Shown piece by piece: positions 54,840 to 64,000 of a stretch of DNA of 64,000 nucleotides. Position 1 is the first letter of the stretch. Each line of letters begins with the position of its first letter. Source of the DNA: Silene latifolia (Eukaryota; Streptophyta; Magnoliopsida; Caryophyllales; Caryophyllaceae); contig NC_133538.1 in NCBI RefSeq assembly GCF_048544455.1, positions 436,602,311 to 436,666,310 of the forward strand, written 5' to 3'. Both the position numbers and the translations under genes were made by a program. Below the pieces are notes generated by a model that saw only the letters and a list, made by a program, of their open reading frames with translations, made no database searches and had not been told where the DNA came from.

Positions 54840-56644
54840 TCAGGAGAAGAGGTGGAGGGCACAGTCAATTTTCCCAAGGCCTGTAGCAAAGCCTGTCGAT
54901 GCTCAAATGATGTCGCGATCAGTTGCCAGATCGAGATCTCGGCTTTTGCCTTCTGAAGCTGCTTGAGGATCGAATTCTCAGGAGCTCTTGGTTGAGGGGC
55001 TACTTCCGGGACGACATGGTCGTTTGTTGTCGGAGCGACCGTTGAAGTGTTCGGGTTCTCATAGGGGCGTCCGGACCGGGTAAGGTGACCGATCTCTTTC
55101 GCCCTTTTCTCTTTCCCTGGGACGATATAGACATCTTCAACATCGTCTCTCCAGATGCCATTGATTTCAGGATCTCAAAGGCGCCTTGGAGGGGTATTCT
55201 TTGGTGGGCAATTTTTGTGAGGGATATTTCTGTGAGGGTAGTTTTTGTGGGGTTGATTATTGTGAGGGTGATTATTGTGAGGATGATTATTGTGAGGTGC
55301 ATGCCAGAATGGTCGCGGGAGCAATCCGTCCTGGTGAGGGTAGTTTTGGGCGCTTGGGGGACTCTCCCTCGGGCGTGGTGGTGGAGGATTGAAGATAAGC
55401 CGGCGGTAGGCATCTTCAAGTTGGGTAATCCTCTCGGAGAGGCTGGCTATGGCTTCCTCAACCTGTTGGAACATGATGAGCATAGTTGCGGCACTAAACA
55501 CAAATACCCCGTCCGAGGGATCTTTCTCCAAGGTGTTCACCTCGTCATCAATTGGCAGAATGAGGTGTGAGTAGTCCAGAGTTGGCTCATCGTTAAAGAT
55601 AGCGTGGATTCCGAGAGGAATTGTTTTGTTGTTTGGCTTAGTCGGTGGGGGTAAAGGCAAATCTCCTTTCCCTGGTCTATGAGCCTCTTCAGGGCACTTG
55701 CATAAGTTGACCCTATATTAGTGAACACTCTCTGGGGGCGCTCAGCTCTCTTGGCAAATGGTTCAACGAGGTTGACCTCATCGATCTTGTTCGTTTGACC
55801 ATAAGGGCGAGATCCGGTTGAGGTGGATCCCTGGTAGCCTCTGTCAGTGGTCTTGGCTAGGACACCCTTTCGGAGGTCATCTTCAATGCGTGTCCCCAGG
55901 AATTTGCAGATCCTGGAAGGTCTTAATATTTTGATACCTCAGTAAGTTGGCATACACTGGGCGGAGATTGTTGACGAACTTTTCCACCAAAGTTTATTCA
56001 CTCGGCTTGCTGACCAGCTGAGTACTTACCTTCCTCCAACGGGTTAAGAACTCGGTGAATCCCTCCTTGTCGTTCTGGGTTAGTACCTCAAAGGTACGAG
56101 TATTGGCTTGGATTTTAACATTGTCAGCGTATTGCTTAGCAAATTCAACCACAACCTCATCCCAGATAGTAATGTTCTTCGGGTCAAGGGAGTAGTCCCA
56201 TTGACGAGGGATCGGTTCCAAGGATGATGGGAAGATCCGGGTGAAGAGCTCATGTTTGACCCCTTTTATGGCCATGTAGTCTTTGAAGGCACGAATACGA
56301 TTGAGTGGGTCCTCCACTCCTTTGAACTTAGGTACATCGGTCAGAGTAAAGTTGTCAGGTAGTTGATCCCCAACAGGTTCAAACCTTCGGTTGTTCTCAA
56401 GATGAATATTGTTACCCCGGGCTAGGAGCTGTTCTTCCAAGAGTTTTGGCCTTTTCTCAGTTTCAGTCAAAGGTGGAGTATTATGTTCTCCAGCTTCTTT
56501 GTTTTCCAGGGTGTCGATACGGGTCTCGACACGATCCAGGGTGACCTTAAGAGCGGTGAGCGGGCTGGCTAGCTGAGCAGTTGTGACATCTCTGTTGTTA
56601 TCATTGTTGTTGCTGTTGACAGACGAAGTTGAAGACGAGGCCAT
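54840..56644 (-). pseudogene. Element D gag
   Basis: The start ATG at 56644 gives MASSSTSSVNSNNNDNNRD. The gag core reads FTLTDVPKFKGVEDPLNRI, PSSLEPIPRQWDYSLDPK and KEGFTEFLTRWRKVSTQLV. A TAA at 55994 follows KPSE, then TLVEKFVNNLRPVYANLL in frame. A frameshift near 55910 and another near 55175 follow. A His/Asn/Pro-rich repeat (PHNNHPHNNHPHNNQPHKN) lies near 55220-55310. The role is capsid assembly. Confidence 0.85.
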
Positions 56645-58139
56645 GACTCTGAGTCCGAAAAACGGCTCACATTACAGCTCAATCTGACACGGTTCAAAGA
56701 CTGAACGCAGACAAAGCAAAGGATGAGACAGAGATCAGACTCAACAAGACGAGGATGACCGTGCGTGGTACCTCGGTGCTGACTCAATTTATGACGTGAC
56801 GGTGTTGATCGAACCTTTGACACGTGTCCAACGTAGCGGCGTGACGCCATTGGACGAGTCTCCTGGTGAGACGACTCATAAGTAAAGACCCATAAGTACG
56901 TTTGCTTCGACTCGATAGACACAAGGTGGAATTGGAATGGTGGACTGAAGTTTTCGAAAATAGAAATTTTCAAAAAGATTCATTTGTCGCTTTGTGGACG
57001 GCTTCCGAAGATAGAGATCTCCGCAAGTCGGTCAGTTGAAAGGGGTTGTCTTAAGTTTATTTGCAAAAGACGGTTTGAGTTTGAATCGGCTCGGAAAACA
57101 AGGTATTGCCTCCCAAGACGGTTTTTGAAATTCTAAATTGTATGTTTTGAAAATCAAGTTTGAAATGTTTGAAGAGGTCTCGGGGACGGTGCATGGTCCA
57201 CGGGATCTCGAAAGTGTCTCGAGAAAAGGGTGTGTGCTTTTCTTGGGTTTTGAAAGAGCCATTGTCGGCGCGAGACAGGTTAAAATCCGTGCCAAGACGT
57301 GGCGATTATAACGGCGTAAAATGGTGATTTGAAATGGTTGTAGAAAACCGGGTTTGAAAATCGTCATTACGACGGCCTAGAAAGGCGTGTTTAAATGGTT
57401 ATAAAAACTGAGTTTGAAAATCGTCATTACAACGGCCTAGAAAGGCGTGTTGAAATGGTTATAAAAACCGAGTTTGAAAATCGTCATTACGACGGCCTAG
57501 AAAGGCGTGTTGAAATGGTTATAAAAACCGGGTTTGAATATCATCATTACGACGGCCTAGAAAGGCGTGTTAAAATGTTTATAAAAACCGGGTTTGAAAA
57601 TCGTTATTACGATGACCTAGAAAGGCGTGCAACGGTCGGCAAAAGACCGAGGTTTGAAATGGCCATTATAACGGCGCAAAAAAGTGATTTTGGAAGTTTG
57701 AAAATGACACGGAAGGACTTATGATCAACTAGCACATAAGCACTCACAGTTTCATTATTTTATGCACTATGCTGACATGGTTTTTGGCTTAGAAGGGTGG
57801 GTTACACACCAAACAATCAAACCCCGATTTGCGAGAGAGATACCAATCCAAACAAAATGTGTAAGTAGGGTGCCCTAGCCTCGTAGTCGAAAGTGATGAA
57901 AGCTCTTTGACGAAACAGAAATGTGTGACGTCAACAGTATGCTTGACACAATCGGGATTCGAAACGCGGGGATGAAAAAACTCACGCCGACGAGACGAGC
58001 CAATTGGGCGATGAAGGTTAGGTTGTGGGCCCGGACAAGGAACCCGACCGTGACCGTAATATCAATTAATGCATTCCAACCAAGACCTCGTTCGAGTCTC
58101 ACCATCTAGGGGTCACAAAGACGTAAGTGTCCTAGTTTT
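56645..58139 (-). other. Element D leader (between primer site and gag)
   Basis: About 1.5 kb untranslated leader. It holds the 60-bp array; no gene is supported. Confidence 0.7.
57355..57660. repeat. 60-bp tandem repeat array in the leader of element D
   Basis: TCGTCATTACGACGGCCTAG with AAAGGCGTGTT and GGTTATAAAAACC recurs every 60 bp at 57361, 57421, 57481, 57541 and 57601. The plus frame stays open only because 60 is divisible by three. Confidence 0.9.
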
Positions 58140-58157
58140 TCCCCAGCGGAGTCGCCA
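58140..58157 (-). other. Primer binding site of element D
   Basis: Minus strand TGGCGACTCCGCTGGGGA, 3 bp inside the LTR boundary at 58161. This is the tRNA-Arg-type site used by Ogre-like elements. Confidence 0.9.
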
Positions 58158-58160
58158 ATC

Positions 58161-60576
58161 TGTGGACATGGGCCCACCTGCAAATCCGGTTCGATCTGCG
58201 GACATGCAGCGGTCTTTTGAAAGCCACGCTCGGCAGCGTAAAAATGCTTTCGACCGGATCGTTTTAGATCGGTCAGTTTCGTCTCGGTAAGGGTCTCGAA
58301 ACGATTAGAGATGTTTGGAGTCGCCACCAAGCATTTTTGGGATTCTTGTAACCCGTTCGAAATCCACTTTATACCTCGGTTAAATCGAAGCACAAAGCAG
58401 CGTTTGACATAGGTACTAAAGATAAGGAAATCGTCCCTCTTTAGCACCATATCTCTAGAATGACTCTCGTACGCCCTGGATAAGGTCGTCCATTATCCAA
58501 AGTTTCTGAGTAAGAGGTGAAGGTACGTATTGGGAAGCCCTTTAATCAGACACCCAATCCCGCCCGCGGTAGCGGCCTCTACTGATCGATCTTGGTTGGT
58601 TGAATGCAAAAGTTGATAAAACGGTTTAAATGCATGAATGCGAATCCAATAATTTAAACCTAACATGTGAGAGCTTTCTAAGTCGGTTGATTTAATCCAA
58701 ATATCAAGTATAAGATGTCGAGTTGGATTAATGGTTGATTTGCATGCAAGACGGAAGTTAAACATCCATTTACCGTATTAGGTTTATGGTGCATAACGTG
58801 ATCCATTTGTCTTAGTAAAGCATTTTGCAAATATGATTTTTGAATGAGTAAATAATCATCTGATCCGTCCTATATCCGGGTTAACCGGAGTCGATGTCGT
58901 CCTAGACTAATGCTGGAAAGGGAACAAACCGTGCACCAGGCAGCCACATCAGGCGCGAGCCTGTTGGCAGTGCAAGGGGGTCTCCCCTGGTTTTGGAAAT
59001 AAGAAAGAAGAGGCATGTTTAGGCGCAGGTCAACCAACGGTTGTATGCCGTGTTCTGACCTTTTGAAAAACGTTTATAAAACGTATTGAAAAATAGGTAT
59101 TTGACCCGATTTGGTTTGAAAGGGTTGTTTAGACCGCATTTGTTGATTTGAGGAACGAGACTCGAATAGTCATCATTATTTTGATGATATTCGGTGTCGG
59201 GTTCGACTTAGCAAGCTTGACATGAATGGTTTTGAAAATAATTATGAACTAATTGTTTTAAGTTCATTTGAATATCATTAGTCGATACTCATCATCATAC
59301 CCGGGTTAAAATCCGGCATGGTATGTAGAACCAAGGATGACTTTGTGTTGGTGACTAATATGCTTGTTTTGAAAATGTAAAGAAATGATGAAAGGCTTTA
59401 AAATACCTCCCAAAATGAAATAAAAGGCTTTAAAATACCTTTTAAATTTTATTAACCAAATATTATCACCGAAACAGAGATTTAACCGTCATGGTATGAG
59501 GAACCAAGGGTGAGAAATGTTTTATGGTTAAAACAAATGAAATAAGATAAAAAAGGGTTTGAAAATATTTGAAATGGTAAAAACCGATTACAAATATGAA
59601 AATGAATTAAAGGGGAAAGACGAGAACAAATTCAGTTTTGGCTCGTTTATCCCATGTTTTGGATCATGTTATGCATGTTTTAGCATGTTATAGTCATAAA
59701 ACAAATGAAGACATGATAAAAGAAGGATTTTTACACCCTCATACTTAGATGTTTGGTTATGGCGAGAAACCATCGTAAGTGTAACAACTCGTTTGGTCGG
59801 AAAAGACTCAGTTTAAAACCGTTTTGGTAAGTAAAAAGAGTGTTTTATTAAGATTAGTGACGGTGTAGTGGTCGAAGTGGTCGGTCATGTGATTTAATGC
59901 ACGATGACGGTACCAAACAATGTGTAAGGTTTGTATTTACGATCGATAGGTCGTAAATACGCGTCGGATTGTGACTTAAGAAGTCGAGTCGAGAATTTTA
60001 AGGGAGAAAAGAGGGGGCGGACACTCGCGTAAGTTCTCAAATGGGGGCATTTGAGGGGTATTTATAGGAAAATGAGTGGTTGTGTGAGTTTTGAGCGACG
60101 TGGCCACCTGGGCTGCTCAAAGAGGCGCGAGCCACGTCGCAGGTCTTCTTGTTGTCCTGTCACTTTCACACAAGTGCAACCATGATTTGTTCTATCCTAG
60201 GATTTGTAGTCACATGTTTGGTACTTGACCATTCATGAATCCGGGAAATCTTAGTATAGAAGGCTTTGAATGTTTTGTTTTTGGTGGTTGACTCGGTTTG
60301 ACTCGTTGTTGGAGTCGGGATTTGAATTTTAGAGTCGGTTTTTGGTCCGGTGTCGATTTTGACTCTAGTTAGTGTCATTGCGACCCCGTCGTCGTGCATT
60401 AAACACTCCAGGTACTTTTGAAATGTTTTGAAATGTTTTATTTTCGAAATCGTTTTAAGTTTTCCGACGTAAAGTTGTACACGAACTGTCGATCAAACGC
60501 CGCGATTCCAAAGCACGTTATAGTCCGATAATCATCGGGTGTTTGTTGGAGTCTCAGCAGATACTGGGTATCTACA
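58161..60576 (-). repeat. Element D 5' LTR
   Basis: 2416 bp. On the minus strand it begins TGTAGATACCCAGTATCTGC and ends CATGTCCACA. GAGGCGCGAG-type motifs lie at 58950 and 60122. Confidence 0.85.
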
Positions 60577-60840
60577 CGGGGCAGCTCATTCCACACTCAC
60601 ACTCCGGCACTTGCATCGTTCATATAGCAATACTATAGCAACAAATTGAATCCTTGTATTTTCATATCATCATATTTCCGTCTCGATTATAGTGCCAAAT
60701 TGGTGGGATTGTGACTCCCCCCGCGGTTGTTCCCACATCGGGTTTTCCGCGTCACCAAAAACTTGAGTGTCAATCTTTTATTTCGTCGTTCATCCGTTCA
60801 TTAAATTCGTTATATCCATATCGTCATAGGCCGTAGATTA
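60577..60840. other. Possible copia LTR tail next to element D
   Basis: TTGTTCCCACATCGGGTTTT and CCGCGTCACCAAAAAC near 60729-60765 resemble the R/U5 end of a copia LTR. No full LTR could be delimited. Confidence 0.3.
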
Positions 60841-61210
60841 ATCACTATCACTCACTAATTAAATTAATAGTCGGTAAATTTTTACCAAAACAGTCGGTTA
60901 GGCTATGAATGCTTCACTTATAGGGTACTATAGAACCATTGTTTCTTGGTCAGACGGTAAGGTAAAACTATCACACATTATTTCACCCAACAGTTCTCAG
61001 TTTTTTGGCAAGACATTTAAATCGACGTGGTGACTGGTAGGTCGTAGTCACCACCGTGCTTTATACTGGTTACTTGAGTTTGAACTGTGCTGCTCGGACA
61101 TATACTTGACACTTAATCGAAAATAATGCTTATTTTCCAGAAACTAGCAGGGTCAGTCTGTCTTATACCTGGAACGTACCCATGTCATATACTCTCGAGT
61201 CCAAACAACA
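60841..61210. other. Unassigned sequence
   Basis: No gene or repeat recognised. Confidence 0.4.
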
Positions 61211-61212
61211 TA

Positions 61213-61297
61213 CTCCCTCTGTTCCAGTCACTTGTTTATCATTTTTATTCTTTGTGAGGATTAATCAAAGGTAAAAAGTGAATGGGACAGAGGGGGT
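61213..61297. mobile_element. Short Stowaway-type MITE
   Basis: CTCCCTCTGTTCCAGTCACT at the left faces AGTGAATGGGACAGAGGGGG at the right, with TA on each side (61211-61212, 61298-61299). About 85 bp, at the small end for Stowaway. Confidence 0.65.
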
Positions 61298-61299
61298 TA

Positions 61300-62430
61300 G
61301 ATTAGAACATTGATATTTCTTCAGGCTTGCCACGCTCTTCTGATATCAATGTTCTTGCTTAGTTGCTTATAGACTTATAGTGTGCCCACTCATGTGTCCC
61401 ATAAGGCCATGAAGTACCCTGTTTCCACATGCCTATAGGCCCTATAACAAAGAAAAATCAAAATTGATGGATGAGTGTCTGCTTAATGTAGGTGTAGGCT
61501 ACATAAACTCTCTATCAAGTGACGGAGATGGTGAATACGATCTCACGTGTATCGACCCCAAAGGCCACAAATCCCTTTCACTGCGTTTCTGGATAACCAA
61601 CATTATTTGAGTCAGGAACGGAGATCACATCAGAAGTGAGACAGTATCAACGACTCAACGGGATAACATCCTTGCTTATGGGTACCACATGGCCCTTGGT
61701 CCCTTTCATTCGCTACCTAGTAAGAGTATCAACGGAATGAAAGGAGTGTGTTACTTGAGTACTTAACTAAGGTTTGTACGAGAAGTTTACTTTTTTATTT
61801 TACTAGATATAGAAATGCGACAATTATGTTGGGATGGACTTGTAGACCAAAAAATAAATTAGGATAATATAAATGGGAAGGAGGTAGTATTGTAGTAACA
61901 AGTAGTGTGAAATTGTGAATCATTTTCAGCCAGCGAAACAAATTTAACGCTGAGTTTCGGTTGTGGGATTTAGACGGAAAGAAAGGGGATCAAATCCGAT
62001 TGTTTGGTTGACAAATCAAAATCCTTTCAACAAAAGTGAAAAGTTGGACCGAAAACTACCTTCCTCATTTCCCTTTCCCCTTCCCTTCCCTCTGCCTATT
62101 CATCCCACTCCCCTTCCCTCCTCATTTTGTATCAAAACAACAGGTAAAGGAACACAATTCCTCCTCGCAAGGAAAATTAGAAGTCTACCGTGTTGTAAAT
62201 TGCCTCACCTCGTCGGTAAGGAGAGACGTGTCAGAAGGATTGTCATGTTGACTCGGTATAGGTGAAGTGTTGCAGTAACATAGATTTTAAACGTGTCTAG
62301 AATTTAGCAAACTGAGAATATAGATTTAAAATGAAGGAAACGGGGCACGAAACTAGGTCGCTTACCTTTCTGCTGTCATTTTGGATGTTTTCTGTTAGCT
62401 GCCACATGATCTGGACGCTAAAATGGTCAC
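61300..62430. other. Unassigned sequence with one possible Stowaway end
   Basis: No gene supported. GGGAAGGAGGTAGTA at 61876-61890 looks like a Stowaway right end; a matching left end was not found. A pyrimidine tract (CCTTTCCCC type) lies at 62060-62130. Confidence 0.4.
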
Positions 62431-62431
62431 A

Positions 62432-62608
62432 ACTATAACTAGTACCGTCTTCCCCAACATTAGGTCCAACTTTTTGCTGACGGGCTAACCTAGCAGGAAA
62501 AAGCTCACATCAAGTCACGACTCTAACTAGTATTGTCTTCCCCAACATCAGGTCTAACTTCTTGTTGACGGGCTAACCTAGAAGGAAAAAGCTCGAATCA
62601 AGCTCATA
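62432..62608. repeat. 89-bp direct duplication
   Basis: Two copies containing GTCTTCCCCAACAT and TGACGGGCTAACCTAG (62432-62520 and 62521-62608), with several differences. Confidence 0.75.
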
Positions 62609-62784
62609 ATTTCAAGACAAGTGTTAAAAAAGCTTTACAACTTCTCCAAAAAAAGCCCTCTTATGTTTAAAGCCTTGAAAGCAATGAACTTGACGATTTA
62701 TTCATTTCGACTGCAATAGTGCAAGCAACAACTTACTGGAACTTCGAGGAATTAGAATACATTCTATAAGTAGAGCTGGACATC

Positions 62785-63105
62785 AGCACGGGCTGACCCG
62801 ACCCAGACCTGACCCGCCTTGGCCCGTTATTTTATGCAACTTGACCCGGCCCGGGTCCTAAAATTCCAGCCCGACCCGCCCTTGGCCTGCCATTTTAGCA
62901 AAAATAAAAAAATAAATTGGTAAGGCCCGCCAGCCCGGCCCGCCATTGGCCTGTCTCGGGCCCCGGTCCAGGTCAATCATATCCCACCCCGGCCTGACCA
63001 AGCCCGCCCCTCCCTCTGGCCTGGCCCGGGTCTGACCAGAAGAGCCCGGCCAGCTCCCGGCCCGCTCGACCCGGCCCTAACCCGGCCTTGAGTACAAGTC
63101 TAACT
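62785..63105. repeat. GC-rich CCCGGCCC/GACCCG tract
   Basis: Dense repeats of GGCCCG, GACCCG and CCCGGCC in an otherwise A/T-rich region. No ORF. Similar low-complexity inserts are common in plant DNA. Confidence 0.6.
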
Positions 63106-64000
63106 GTAAGCCAAGAAAAAACATGGCATAGGCGGAACTCACATCAGACAAAGGACAGATTGAAAACTCGAAGTTCGATGCTTATTCAGGAATTTTGTGT
63201 GTTTAAAACTTTAAACAGCAAGATGTTGAACAGGGAAAAAAAAGTACAGTGATTACTAACCATGATTAAAAAAAAAATGACATTTACATTAGACATCTAC
63301 AAATAATGTTCTAATTTTGGGCAGAATTATTGCAATCACAGTTGATATGGTAGCCACAAAAAGTTCGCCAACACGACTATTCTACAGTTGAACATAACCC
63401 AATAGCAGGAACAAAGCGCATTGCGTTGATTGATTGTCAATGAAACAATAGAACTGTGTTTTGGTGTAAATTCTATCGTTTTCAAAATCTAGTTCAAGCA
63501 CATGTCAAACTTATTAGAGATCCCTAACATATTTAGCCAGTCATTCATAGTTTCCGCTGTCAACGATCATGCGTGAATGACTAAACACAGCACATCTACT
63601 TTGGAACTTAAGCTAGGTGTTATAGCAATATGACAGGATGATTGATCAAAGAGGAAATAAATGGCCTAAAATACATGTATACAGAAACTAGTTCCATCAT
63701 CTGTAACAGGCAGGTGTTGCAGAGATGAGATGATATCTCCTCAACGAGCTACATTCAAGAGAAACACGTCTAACTTTGACCGCAAAGGCGTTTAATTCAT
63801 CGCAAACAATGGTTAACAAACGTGTATATGCAACCACACATCGGCATTTGTAATCAATGATATGAAGCACAAAAACATTTAGGTTAACGAATTCCCGTCC
63901 CTATTCTGCAAATCTGAAATCGAACCTTATGATGGCTATTGCCTGTAAAGTGTTAAATTCATGCCAAATTCCCGTCGATATCCTTTTCAGTTCACCAACC
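63106..64000. other. Unassigned sequence at the window end
   Basis: A/T-rich. No ORF over 60 codons and no repeat recognised. A host gene's untranslated or intron sequence cannot be excluded. Confidence 0.4.

Larger units (their letters stand above)
49931..60576 (-). mobile_element. Element D: Ogre/Tat-type gypsy retrotransposon, minus strand, left LTR not found
   Basis: Right (5') LTR 58161-60576, primer site 58140-58157, leader with 60-bp tandem repeats, gag from 56644, protease, RT, two RNase H domains and integrase ending at 49931. The two plus-strand genes at 44156-49131 probably belong to its 3' region, so the element may extend left to about 40 kb. I saw no second LTR (no TGTGGACATGGG or ATACTGGGTATCTACA elsewhere), so the left end is lost or replaced. 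Confidence 0.85.

Noticed and set aside
55085..55570. 161-codon plus ORF opposite gag of element D
   Set aside because: Its cysteine/aspartate-rich repeats are the mirror of the His/Asn/Pro repeat in gag on the minus strand.
57395..57724. 109-codon plus ORF with 20-residue repeats
   Set aside because: A by-product of the 60-bp tandem array in the untranslated leader of element D.
61963..62265. 100-codon plus ORF with a Pro/Phe-rich translation
   Set aside because: It covers a pyrimidine-rich low-complexity tract; no domain, homologous frame or splice evidence.

Overview
The window is repeat-dense nuclear DNA of a flowering plant, probably a eudicot; nothing bacterial is present. The evidence is Ty3/gypsy elements of the Tat and Athila lineages, a Ty1/copia-type element, CACTA, MULE-like and Stowaway-type DNA transposons, GT-AG introns and plant TATA boxes. 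I cannot name the species; a Caryophyllales-type genome is only a guess. I found no confident ordinary host gene.

Left part and nest. Element E, a decayed plus-strand Tat/Retand-like gypsy element, holds 1-7077 and continues from 38024 to about 38.9 kb. It carries two tandemly fused pol fragments (1-2307 and 2308-5460) and a spliced minus-strand (antisense) gene. That antisense gene is split by a nest of three retrotransposons. Copia-like element C (7078-38018, target duplication TACAT) sits in E. Athila-like element B (7324-29458, minus strand) sits in the 5' LTR of C. Athila-like element A (15821-26870, plus strand, target duplication GGACA) sits in the gag of B. Net lengths of A and B are 11,050 and 11,080 bp. 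Both encode gag plus protease and a separate Athila ORF-1/env-like protein (ORF2), with no reverse transcriptase, RNase H or integrase, so they look like one non-autonomous family.

Middle. 39.0-40.2 kb holds a 57-bp tandem array and ten short hairpin units. A plus-strand gene follows (first ATG 40453, main exons 44156-46581) that encodes an uninterrupted plant mobile domain protein. Its first intron contains a non-autonomous CACTA element (41075-43526, target duplication TTG), which itself holds a 5S-rRNA-like piece and a MULE-like MITE. A second plus-strand gene (47674-49131, DUF7745/PMD-like) is broken by one stop codon.

Right part. Element D is a minus-strand Ogre/Tat-type gypsy element: integrase end at 49931, gag start at 56644, leader with a 60-bp tandem array, tRNA-Arg-type primer site 58140-58157, and LTR 58161-60576. 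Its pol is mostly in one frame, interrupted by scattered nonsense codons. The two plus-strand genes lie downstream of its pol, where Tat elements often carry antisense ORFs. No matching left LTR was found. 60577-64000 holds small repeats, MITE-like pieces and a GC-rich CCCGGCCC tract.

Most striking signal. In both A and B, arrays of 14-bp units of the form (AATC or AAGA)-CG-NN-CG-(GATT or TCTT) sit just upstream of TATA boxes at two places: in LTR U3, and between protease and ORF2. This suggests an LTR-like second promoter driving ORF2.
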